Below are positions 32,105 through 44,800 of a stretch of 64,000 nt of DNA, piece after piece. The stretch comes from Parietaria judaica (lineage: Eukaryota > Streptophyta > Magnoliopsida > Rosales > Urticaceae): positions 5,208,001 through 5,272,000 of the forward strand of contig OX940865.1 of NCBI GenBank assembly GCA_954871525.1, given 5' to 3'. A model generated the notes under the pieces. It made no database searches. It worked only from the letters and a program-made list of their open reading frames with translations, and was not told the origin of the DNA. Every line of letters starts with the position of its first letter. Position 1 is the first letter of the stretch. Both the position numbers and the translations under genes were made by a program.

Positions 32105-33400
32105 GGAGATGGTGACACGTCATCAATCCGTCCCCTTTATTATCATAAATGATAATTAAGCAAATTAATTAAGTAATTATCTCTTTATTAATTCAAATTC
32201 AAATGTGACTGAATCTAGGACAAGACGTACTTCTTATTTTCTCTCCACCATAGAATTCAAATATTAATACAAATTTATTCTTTAAATAAGAATCATGTAT
32301 TAAATTAATTAATCCTAAGTGTATTTATCCAATAAATTTGCCACGTATATGTAAACTTGCACATTTAATGAGCCCAACAAGTAATTACATATTTTGTGCC
32401 CAATTATAACATTTATCAATTGGTCACCTAAAATGTTACATTTAATTCGATTGATCATTATCAATTAAATTAACTAACCAAATCATTTCAGATTAATTTT
32501 CTAAATCAATAGTTAGAATTAAGAGATAAATTCACTTGGAACTAATACTAGAAATCATTTAAGTCGTTACTTAACATGAAATATGTTTCAAAACATCATT
32601 TCATATTTCTAATTTATTCACGTTCAATCGTAATTCGTTCTATGATTTAACGCTGAGAGCTCATGGACCCACATTATCAAAGTTTAGAAAAAAGACGTGG
32701 CATCAAAAACTCATCAATTTGGCTATATTTAATCATGATATTCGGTTGATACCACAATAGGACCAAATACCGAGAATCTCTCAAATCACGTGCGTTATCA
32801 TTTTCTGTTTTATATGAGCTATCGCATTGTCATATGGTCTACATTGTATTTTTATTTATAATCCTTTATGCGTATCATTAAGTTGAAAGGAGTGTTCTTA
32901 AACACCGTTTGACCTTTCTAATTATTTTTTCATTAACTCTTTTGTTGTATTTTAAATGAGAAACATATATTGTATTGTGCGTTGTCCGTACAATTCACAT
33001 GTTTACATCGATGAGTTACTAAGTCCTCTAACACCAGGCCCGGTTTGTTCATTTATAATCCTCGAACAAAGCATGACGTGATACTGGGTGTTGAATCACC
33101 CATAGTGGTCCATATATGTGAAGACCGTAATGTCATTGAGATATCTAAGCGGTACCGACCGTCGAGATATTGACTCAGTACAATCTCACTAAGCCATTTG
33201 AATTCGAAATTCAACCTCCTAGAATTCGCCACTTTTACCTGGTCTGAGGATGAAGAGTTCAAAATTTTACACGTGTCAATTTCATGTGCATTCAAGACAC
33301 TATTTTATTTTCTTTCTGTGCTCATGAACATGTAATTCGAATTACCATGGTCAAAGGAGCTAAGATGGTGACACGTCATCATGTTACTTTATTGACTCAA
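32105..33400. repeat. LTR tandem block, copy 2
   Basis: It starts 'ggagatggtgacacgtcatc' and follows copy 1 in the same order over 1296 bp, with scattered substitutions and small indels. Roughly nine bases in ten agree by eye. Confidence 0.88.
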
Positions 33401-34489
33401 GGAGATGGTGACACATCATCAATCCGTCCTCTTTATTATCATAAATGACAATCAAGCAAATTAATTGATTAATTATCTCTTTATTATTTCAAATTCAAAT
33501 GTGACTGAATCTAGGACAAGACATGCTTCCTATTTTCTCTCCACCATAAAATTCAAAATTAAATACAAATAATTATTCAAATTAAATATTTATTCTTCAA
33601 ATAAGAATCATGTATTAAATTAATTAATCCTAAGTGTATTTATCCAATAAATTGGCAACCTATATGTACACTTGCACATTTAATGAGCCCAACAAGTAAT
33701 TACTTATTTTTTTCCCCATTATAACATTTATCAATTGGTCACATTTACATGTGATCAATTTGGTCACATAAAATGTTACATTTAATTCGATTGATCATTA
33801 TCAATTAAAATAACTAACCAAATCATTTCAGATTAATTTTCTTAATCAATAGTTAGAACTAAGAGATTAATTCACTTGGAAATAATTCTAGAAATCATTT
33901 AAGTCGTTACTTAACATGAAATATGTTTCAAAAACATCATTTCATATTTCTAATTTATTCACGTTCAATCGTAATTCGTTCTATGATTTAACGCTGAGAG
34001 CTCATGGACCCACATGATCGAAGCTTTAGAAAAAAAAACGTGGAATCAAAGATTCATTAATTTGGCTATCTTTAATCTTGATATTCGGCTGATACCACGA
34101 CATGACCAAATACCGAGAATCTCTCAAATCACGTGCGTTAACATTTTTTGTTTTGTATGAGCTATCGCATTGTCATACGGTCCACATTGTATTTTTATTT
34201 ATAATCCTTTATGCGTATTATTAAGTTGAAATGAGTATTCTTAAACATTGTTGTATTGTAAATGAGAAACATATATTGTGAGTTGTCCTTACAATTCACG
34301 TGTTTATATCGATGAGTTATTATGACCTTGAACACCAGGCCTAGTTTGTTCATTTACAATCCCCAAACAAAGATTGACGTGATATTGGATGTTGAATTAC
34401 CCATAGTGCATAAATTCCATATATGTGAACACCGTAATTTCATTGAGATATCTTAGCGGTACCGACCGTTGAGATATTAAGTCAGTACA
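33401..34489. repeat. LTR tandem block, copy 3, partial
   Basis: It starts 'ggagatggtgacacatcatc', has a small local duplication 'caattggtcacat' near 33731, and departs from the other copies after 'gagatattaagtcagtaca' at about 34489, where single-copy LTR begins. Confidence 0.85.
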
Positions 34490-34995
34490 GTGAACCTCAC
34501 TCATTGACTAATCAAATCACGTAAGACATCTCAACAAATTAAGTGTTTCCTCAGGATTGAGATTATCACGGGAAAATTCCTTAATGTGTGATGTTGGAGA
34601 AAAGGTGACAAATGACATTTCACATTTATCCCAGCCATCATTGGTTTAGTTTAATATCTTCAATAAGATATGTAAGGAAAGCTTGTGGAGTCCAACCCCC
34701 AATTTCACAATATTTCAAACTTCCTTAACAATCGGACTTGAATGCAACTGCCTAGTTGATTATAAGATTACAAACTTCTCTTTTAAGACCTTCTAAAAAT
34801 GAGCGCCTTGTTAAGTCCCTACTTAACTTCTTTTTTCGTAAACGAGAAGTTTATGGGCATAGATTTATTTAAGTATAAACACAAACTTTAAAAGAATACA
34901 TACTTTAATTCAATTTATTTAATCAACAATTACATTGACAAATACGTTCTACAAAAGATCTCTCAATATCTCATTTGTAGACATTATTTTCAACA

Positions 34996-35007
34996 AACTC
35001 CCACTTG
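34996..35007 (-). other. Polypurine tract of the copia element
   Basis: On the minus strand 'caagtgggagtt' directly precedes the LTR start TGTTGAAAAT. A AAGTGGGAG-type tract is standard for plant copia elements. Confidence 0.85.
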
Positions 35008-35029
35008 ATCTCAAATAAGTTGTGAGTGT

Positions 35030-36177
35030 TCTTTTATCCACATACCCTATAAATGAGACTCGAAAGTGTTATTTGGTAATTCCTTGGTAAACGGATCAAT
35101 AAGATTGTCTGCCATCGAGATCCTCTTAACTTCGGCATCCCTTCTATGAAGAATGTCCTTTATGAGGTGATATTTTCATTCTATTTGTTAGAACGCTTAT
35201 GACTTCGTGGTTCAATTGAATTAGCGAGATGTCATAATCTGCCCGTCTGGTTGAGCCATATAAATCTGCTCGTCAAGACTGCCGTTCAGAATCGCAGTCT
35301 TAACATCCATCTGCCAGATGTCATAATCTAGGGTGGTATCGATGGATACAAGAATTCGGATGAATTTTAGCATGACTACTGGCAAGAATGTATCTTCATA
35401 ATCAACACCTTCCTTTTGGGTGTAACCCTTACCGACAAGCCTTGCTTTGGTTGTCTCTACATATTCATTCGATCCTCTTTTCTTTTTGTAAATTCATTTA
35501 CACCCTACGGGTTTAATCCCTTCAGGTAGATCTATAACGTTCCAAACATGGGTCGATTGCATTTGAACGTTCATGGCTTCTTTCCATAAGTTTGCTTCAG
35601 ATTCATTCATGGCCTTATGGTACGACAGTGGGTCATCCAATTCTTCGTACAAGACATGTACCATAACTTCTCCGTAAGACATGTATTTGTCGTGTTGTCG
35701 TACAACCCTCCCACTTCGTCGAGGTACCAATTAAACTGTATATGATTGTGGTTCTTTAATGTTTGTATATTACTAGTTGTTACCCTTGGGTTGGAAGTAC
35801 CCTCACCCGACATTTCATTTAGCACGATCTTGCTCCTTGACATCCTATTTTCCATGTATTTTTTTTAGAAAACGAGCATTCGTACTTACGAATGTTTTCT
35901 AGTCAACAAAACTATATATAATATTCCCTTTGATTCGTTTAGAATATCCCACGAACAAACACAATTTAGCTCGACTAACAAGCTTGTTGCTCTTTTTCCT
36001 TAAAACATGTGCTCGGCGACCCCAGATTTTTGTCTGGTGAAGCAGATTTTTTAACACTCTTTCTTTCATAGGGTGTACCATAATATAAGTTGCTTGCTTC
36101 ATTCCGACTATAGAGTCATGTTGATTGCTTCCTATTTTTGACATCCTACACACCGAAAATGGTTTCAAATTATTCAT
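35030..36177 (-). pseudogene. Copia pol remnant: integrase end, RT start, RNase H end
   Basis: In minus order: the integrase C-terminal region (36177-35899) with KIWGRRAHVLRKKSNKLVS and CLFVGYSKRIKGNIIYS; a linker and RT start (35855-35494) with DPLSYHKAMNESEANLWKEA and NVIDLPEGIKPVGCK; RT motifs to about 35230 (DVKTAILNGSLDEQIYM). It then jumps to the RNase H end (ADNLIDPFTKELPNN, about 35110-35050). The RT palm and most of RNase H are deleted. Upstream integrase and gag are replaced by satellite DNA at about 36180. Confidence 0.85.
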
Positions 36178-38830
36178 TTTGTGTTTTTGATTATCTTACA
36201 ACCTTGACATAAAGTCGAGATTCATTAGTGGTGTTTTTATTTATTTTCATTCTCACTATAGAATCGGGCTGATTGGTTTTCATTTTTTTCATTGAGAGTC
36301 TCGACTAGAATCGAGATTGCACAGTCCCTGTTGGGGTTATACAATTCAGTTGTACAATCTAGATAATTAGCCGTCTTACATTCTAGATATTAGTCGTGAA
36401 TGCTCGATCTGTAAGAATTATTTTCGTACAAGCCCAAGACAGAGTCAATAATATCTAGTCTTTTTCTGCATCAAGAATATCTAGTATTTTTGTCGTTGAC
36501 AATCTCGACATAGAATCGAGATTTCTCAGTCCGTGTATTCTACAATTATGAAAATAGTCTCGACATAGAATCGAGATTGCTCAGTCCATGCATTATCATA
36601 TTTTCGGTAGCAGTCTTTCCGATAATCAACGAACATCCTTAGAATAGAGTCAAGCTGATTCGTACATCCTTAATATAGAGTCTGGCTGATCCATATTTTT
36701 ATTATTGTTCATTCCAAAGATAGAGTCTGGCTGGTTGGCTTATATTCTATCATTTACAATCTCAACATATAACACAGTCATACTTTTCAATAATTGTATA
36801 GCCCCAATATAGTCAAAAAAATATATCCATATTTTTATCATCACACATTCGTATTTTTTTGTCATCTATATTCTCTACATTTAATCGATATTACTTGGTC
36901 TATGATATACATTATCATATTTCGGGTCGCGGTCTTTCCGTTTGTACCAATGTACATCCTTAGAATAGATCAATTTGATTCGTGTATCCTCAACATAGAG
37001 TCGGACTGATCCGTGTTTTTATTATTATTCATTTCTAAGATAGAGTCTGGCAGATTGGTTTCTATTTTCGTCAATGAAAATCTCGACATATAGCACAGTC
37101 CGTGTTTTCAATAATTGTATAGCCCTAGGCCCCCAACATAGAGTCAGAAAATCAATCCATATTTTAATCATTACACATTCGTTTTTTTATCATCTATAAG
37201 CTCGACATTCAATCGAGATTATATGGTCTCCGATAAGCATTATCATATATGGGGTCGCAGTCTTTCTGTTTTCATCAACGTACATCCTTAAAATTGAGTC
37301 AGGCTAATTTGTACACCCTCAACATAGAGTCGGGTTGATCCGTGTTTTTATCATTGTTTATTTTCTCGATAGAGTCTAGCTGATTGCTTTCTATTTCCAT
37401 CTTTGACAATCTCGACATCTAGCACAGTCTATTTTTTCAATAATGGTATAGCCCAAGAATAAAGTAAAAAACTAAATCCATATTATTATCATCACATTCG
37501 TATTTTATTCATCTATATTATCGACATTCAATCGGGATTACTTGGTCTTTGATATGCATTATGGTATTCCGGGTCGCAGTCTTTTTGTATGTATCAAAAT
37601 ACACCCTTAGAATAAAGTCAGGCTGATTCGTACATCATCAACATAGAGTCGGGCTGATCCGTGTTTTTATTATTGTTCATTCCCAAGATAGACTCTGGCT
37701 GATTGGTTTCTATTTCCGTCAAAAGAAATCTCGACAAATAGCACAATCCGTTTTTTCAATAATTGTATAGCCCCAACATAGAGTCCTAAAAATCTATCCA
37801 TATTTTATCATCACACATTCGTATTTTCGAAATCTATATTCTCGATATTCAATCTTGATTACTTGGTCCCTGATGAACATTATCATATTTTGAGTCGCGG
37901 TCTTTCTGTTTGTATCAACATACATCTTAAACATGGAGTTGGGCTAATCTGTATTTCGACTATTTTCATTCCCAAGATAGAGTCTGGCTGATTGGTTTCT
38001 ATTTCCCTCATTGACAATATCAAAATATAGCACAGTCCATGTTTTCAATAATTGTATAGCCCTAACATAGAGTCAAAAAATCTATTCATATATTTATCAT
38101 TGCACAATTGTATTTTTGTCATCTATATTCTCGACATTCAATCGAATTAATTGATCTCTAATAAGCATTATCGTTTTTTGAGTCGCGGTCTTTCCGTTTG
38201 CATCAACGTACATCCTTAGAATAGAGTCAAGCTGATTCGTACACCCTAAACATAGAGTCGGGTTGATCCGTATTTTTATTATTGTTTCTTTTCAAGATGG
38301 AGTCTGACTGATTGGTTTCAATTTCAATCTTCAACAATATCGACACATAGCACAATCCGCGTTTTCAATAATTTTATATCCCTAACATAGAGTCAAATAA
38401 AATCAATCCATATTTTATCATCATATTCGTATTTTTGTCATCTATATTCTCGACATTCAATCGGGATTACTTAGTCTCTGATATGCATTATCGTATTTAA
38501 GGTCACGGTCATTCGGTTTGTATCAACGTACATCTTAGAATAGAATCAGGATGATTAGTACATCCTCAACATAGATTCAGGATGGCACATGTTCTTATTA
38601 TTGTTCATTCCCAATATAGAGTCTAGTTGATTGTTTTCTATTTCCGTCGTTGACAATCCCGACATATACTTAGTTTGTTTTTTCAATAATTGTATAGCCC
38701 CAACATAGAGTCAAAAAAATCTATCCATATTTTTATCATCACACATTCGTATATTTGTTTTCTATTTTCTCGACATTCAATCGGGATTACTTGGTCTCTT
38801 ATATGCACTATCTTGTTTCAGGTCGCGGAC

Positions 38831-41800
38831 TTCCGAGTCACATGTCAATCATTATCTTTCAGGTCATGAGTTGTATCACCATATTTCGATTCATGGGTCA
38901 TATAACTTCCTTACGGGTTTAGGGTGATATATATTCTCGACATTTTTATCACACATTCGTATTTTCGTGATATATATTCTCGACATTCAATCGAGATTAC
39001 TTGATCTCTAATATGACACATTCGTATTTTTGTCATCTATATTCTCGACATTCAATCGGGAGTATTTGGTCTATTATATGCATTATCGTACTTGGGGTCG
39101 CGGTCTTTTCGTTTGCATCAACGTACATCCTTAGAACAGAGTCAGGCTGATTCGTACAACCTCAACATAGAGTAGGGTTGATCCATGTTTTTATCATTGT
39201 TTATTCCCAAGATAGAGTCTAGCTGATTGGTTTCTATTTCCGTCTTTGACAATTTCGACATATAGCACAGTCTGATTTTTCAATAATTGTATAGCCCTAA
39301 TATAGTCAATAAAAACTTTCCATATTTTAATCATCACATTTGTAATTTCGTCATCTATATTCTCAAAATTCAATCAGGATTACTTTGTCTCTGATATGCA
39401 TTATGGTATATGGGGTTGCGGTCTTTCTGTTTGTTCAATGTACACCCTTAGAATATAATAAGGCTTGTCCGCACATCTTCAACATGGAATCGGGCTGATT
39501 TGTATTTTCTTTATCGTTCATTTCCGAGATAGGGTCTTGCTGATTGGTTTATATTTCCCTCATTGACAATCTCGACAGATAGCACAGTTTGTGTTTTCAA
39601 TAATTGTATAGCCCCAACATATAGTCAGAAAAACCTATCCATCATTACACATTTGTATTTTTGTTATCTATATTCTGACATGCAATCGAGATTAATTGAT
39701 ATCTGATATGCATTATCGTATTTTGAGTCGCGGTCTTTCCGTTCGAATCAACGTACATACTTAGAATAGAGTCGGGCTGATTTGTACATCCTCAATATAG
39801 AGTCGGGTTTATGTGTTTTTATTATTGTTTATTCTCAAGATAGAGTCTGTATGCTTGGTTTTTATTTCCGTCTTTGACAATATCGACACGCAGCACAGTC
39901 CGCATTTTCAATAATTTTATAGCCCTATAATAGAGTCAAAAAAATATAACCATATTTTATCATCATATTCGTATTTTTGTCATTTATATTCTCGGCATTC
40001 AATCAGGATTAGTTAGTCTCTGATATGCATTATCGTATTTTCGGTCGCAGTCTTTCTGTTTAAATCAACACACATCCTTAGAATAGAGTCAGGATGATTA
40101 GTATATCCTCAACATAGATACAGGATGATTTGTGTTTTTATTATTGTTCATTCCCAATATAGAGTCAGGCTGATTGGTTTCTATTTCCGTCATCGAAAAT
40201 CCCGACATATAGCAGTCTATTTTTTATAGCCCCAACACATAAAGTCAAAAAATATATATCCATATTTTTATCATCACATTCGTATTTTCGTCATCTATAT
40301 TCGCGACATTCAATCGGGATCACTTGATCTCTGATATGCATTATCGTATTTGGGGTCGCAATATTTCTGTTTGTATCAACGTACATTCTTATAATAGAGT
40401 CAGGCTGATTCGTACATCCTCAACATAGAGTCATGTTGGTCCGTGCTTTATTATTGTTTATTCCCAAGATAGAGCCTGGTTGATTGGTTTTTATTTCCGT
40501 CATTCACATTTTCAATCTCAAAATATAGCACTGTCCGTTTTTTCAATAACTGTAAAGCCCCAACATAGAGTCAAAAAAATCTATCCATATTTTTATCATC
40601 AAACATTTGTATTTTTGTTATCTATTTTCTCGACATTCAATCGGGATTACTTGGTCTCTGATATGCATTATCTTATTTCAGGTCGCGGTCTTCCGAGTCA
40701 CATGTCAATCATTATCTTTTATTTCACGAGTTGTATCACCATCTTTCGGTTCATGGGTCGTATTACTTCCTTACGGGTTTAGGGTGATATATATTCTTGA
40801 CATTTTTATCACACATTCGTATTTTTGTGATATATATTCTCGACATTCAATCGGGATTACTTGATCTCTTATATGATACATTCGTATTTTTGTCATCTAT
40901 ACTCTCGACATTCAATCAGGAGTATTTGGTCTCTTATATGCATTATCGTATTTGGGGTCGCGGTCTTTTCGTTTGCATCAACGTACATCCCTATAATAGA
41001 GTCGGGCTGATTCGTACAACCTCAACATAGAGTAGGGTTGATCCATGTTTTTATCATTGTTTATTCCCAAGATAGAGTCTGGCTGATTGGTTTCTGTTTC
41101 CGTCTTTGACAAGTTCGACATATAGCACAGTCTGATTTTTCAATAATCGTATAGCCCTAATATAGTCAATAAAAACTTTCCATATTTTAATCATCACATT
41201 TGTATTTTCAACATCTATATTCTCAAAATTCAATCAGGATTACTTTGTCTCTGATATGCATTATGGTATATGGGGTTGCGGTCTTTCTGTTTGTATTAAT
41301 GTACACCCTTAGAATATAATAAGGTTGGTCCGCACATCTTCAACATGGAATCGGGCTGATTTGTATTTTCTTTATCTATCATTCCCGAGATAGGGTCTTG
41401 CTGATTGGTTTATATTTCCCTCATTGACAATCTCGACATATAACACAGTGTGTGTTTTCAATAATTGTATAGCCCCAACATAAAGTCAGAAAAACCTATC
41501 CATCATTACACATTTGTATTTTTGTTATCTATATTCTGACATTAAATCGAGATTAATTGATATCTGATATGCATTATCGTATTTTGAGTCGCGGTCTTTC
41601 CGTTCGAATCAACGTACATACTTAGAATAGAGTCGGGCTGATTCGTACCTCCTCAATATAGAGTCGGGTTTATGTGTTTTTATTATTGTTTATTCTCAAG
41701 ATAGAGTCTGTATGCTTGGTTTTTTATTTCCGTCTTTGACAATATCGACACGCAGCACAGTCCGCATTTTCAATAATTTTATAGCCCTATCATAGTGTCA

Positions 41801-44800
41801 AAAAAATATATCCATATTTTATCATCATATTCGTATTTTTGTCATTTTTATTCTCGAAATTCAATCAGGATTAGTTAGTCTCTGATATGCATTATCGTAT
41901 TTCCGGTCGCAGTCTTTCCGTTTAAATCAACATACATCCTTAGACTAGAGTCAGGAATATTAGTATATCCTCAACATAGATACAGGATGATCCGTGTTTT
42001 TATTATTGTTCATTCCCAATATAGAGTTAGGCTGATTGGTTTCTATTTCCGTCATCGAAAATCCCGTCATATAGCAGTCTATTTTTTCAATAATTGTATA
42101 GCCCCAACACATAAAGTCAAAAAATATATATCCATATTTTTATCATCACATTCGTATTTTTGTCATCTATATTCGCGACATTCAATCGGGATCACTTGAT
42201 CTCTGATATGCATTATCGTATTTCGGGTCGCAATATTTCTGTTTGTATCAACGTACATTCTTATAATAGAGTCAGGCTGATTCGTACATTCTCAACATAG
42301 AGTCATGTTGGTCCGTGCTTTATTATTGTTTATTCCCAAGATAGAGCCTGGTTGATTGGTTTTTATTTCCGTCATTCACATTTTCAATCTCGAAATATCG
42401 CACTGTTCGTTTTTTCAATAACTGTAAAGCCCCAACATAGAGTCAAAAAAATCTATCCATATTTTTATCATCACACATTTGTATTTTTGTTATCTATTTT
42501 CTCGACATTCAATCGGGATTACTTGGTCTCTGATATGCATTATCTTATTTCAGGTCGCGGTCTTCCGAGTCACATGTCAATCATTATCTTTCATTTCACG
42601 AGTTGTATCACCATCTTTCGGTTCATGGGTCGTATTACTTCCTTACGGGTTTAGGGTGATATATATTCTCGACATTTTTATCACACATTCGTATTTTCGT
42701 GATATATATTCTCGACATTCAATCGGGATTACTTGATCTCTGATATGACACATTCGTATTTTTGTCATCTATATTCTCGACATTCAATCGGGAGTATTTG
42801 GTCTCTTATATGCATTATCGTATTTGGGGTCGCGGTCTTTTCGTTTGCATCAACGTACATCTCTATAATAGAGTCGGGCTGATTCGTACAACCTCAACAT
42901 AGAGTAGGGTTGATCCATGTTTTTATCATTGTTTATTCCCAAGATAGAGTCTGGCTGATTGGTTTCTATTTCCGTCTTTGACAAGTTCGACATATAGCAC
43001 AGTCTGATTTTTCAATAATCGTATAGCCCTAATAAAGTCAATAAAAACTTTCCATATTTTAATCATCACATTTGTATTTTCAACATCTATATTCTCAAAA
43101 TTCAATAAGGATTACTTTGTCTCTGATATGCATTATGGTATATGGGGTTGCGGTCTTTCTGTTTGTATCAATGTACACCCTTAGAATATAATAAGGCTGG
43201 TCCGCACATCTTCAACATGGAATCGGGCTGATATGTATTTTCTTTATCGTTCATTCTCGAGATAGGGTCTTGCTGATTGGTTTATATTTCCCTCATTGAC
43301 AATCTCGACATATAACACAGTCTGTGTTTTCAATAATTTTATAGCCCCAACATAAAGTCAGAAAAATCTATCCATCATTACACATTTGTATTTTTGTTAT
43401 CTATATTCTGACATTCAATCGAGATTAATTTATATCTGATATGCATTATCGTATTTTGAGTCGCGGTCTTTCCGTTCGAATCAACGTACATACTTAGAAT
43501 AGAGTCGGGCTGATTCGTACCTCCTCAATATAGAGTCGGGTTTATGTGTTTTTATTATTGTTTATTCTCAAGATAGAGTCTGTATGCTTGGTTTTTTATT
43601 TCCGTCTTTGCCAATATCGACACGCAGCACAGTCCGCATTTTCAATAATTTTATAGACCTATCATAGTGTCAAAAAAATATATCCATATTTTATCATCAT
43701 ATTCGTATTTTTGTCATTTTTATTCTCGACATTGAATCAGGATTAGTTAGTCTCTGATATGCATTATCGTATTTCCGGTCGCAGTCTTTCCGTTTAAATC
43801 AACATACATCCTTAGAATAGAGTCAGGAATATTAGTATATCCTCAACATAGATACAGGATGATCCGTGTTTTTATTATTGTTCATTCCCAATATAGAGTT
43901 AGGCTGATTGGTTTCTATTTCCGTCATCGAAAATCCCGACATATAGCAGTCTATTTTTTCAATAATTGTATACCCCCAACACATAAAGTCAAAAAATATA
44001 TATCCATATTTTTATCATCACATTCGTATTTTTGTCATCTATATTCGCGACATTCAATCGGGATCACTTGATCTCTGATATGCATTATCGTATTTGGGGT
44101 CGCAATATTTCTGTTTGTATCAACGTACATTCTTATAATAGAGTCAGGCTGATTCGTACATCCTCAACATAGAGTCATGTTGGTCCGTGCTTTATTATTG
44201 TTTATTCCCAAGATAGAGCCTGGTTGATTGGTCTTTATTTCCGTCATTCACATTTTCAATCTCGAAATATAGCACTGTCCGTTTTTTCAATAACTGTATA
44301 GCCCCAACATAGAGTCAAAAAAATCTATCCATATTTTTATCATCACACAATTATATTTTTGTTATCTATTTTCTTGACATTCAATCGGGTTTACTTGGTC
44401 TCTGATATGCATTATCTTATTTCAGGTCGCGGTCTTCTGAGTCACATGTCAATCATTATCTTTCATGTCACGAGTTGTATCACCATCTTTCGGTTCATGG
44501 GTCGTATTATTTCCTTACGGGTTTAGGGTGATATATATTCTCGACATTTTTACCACACATTCGTATTTTCGTGATATATATTCTCGACATTCAATCGGGA
44601 TTACTTGATCTCTGATATGACACATTCGTATTTTTGTCATCTATATTCTCGACATTCAATCGGGAGTATTTGGTCTCTTATATGCATTATCCTATTTGGG
44701 GTCGCGGTCTTTTCGTTTTCATCAACGTACATCCCTATAATAGAGTCGGGCTGATTCGTACAACCTCAACATAGAGTAGGGTTGATCCATGTTTTTATCA

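Larger units (their letters stand above)
30788..34995 (-). repeat. 3' LTR of a copia element with an internal three-copy amplification
   Basis: On the minus strand it starts TGTTGAAAATAATG at 34995, right after the polypurine tract, and runs to the Tat insertion at 30788. Only 34490-34995 is single copy; the rest is three tandem copies of a ~1.3 kb block. A TATATATA motif in 'gtgtatatataggtgg' (minus, about 31046-31055) is a promoter candidate in copy 1 and is weaker in the others. Open frames in it (for example 31823-32152) have no recognisable content. Confidence 0.72.

Noticed and set aside
30788..34995. Three separate tandem LTRs
   Set aside because: Blocks 1 and 2 lack the LTR start (TGTTGAAAAT) found only at 34995, so the amplification is internal to one LTR.
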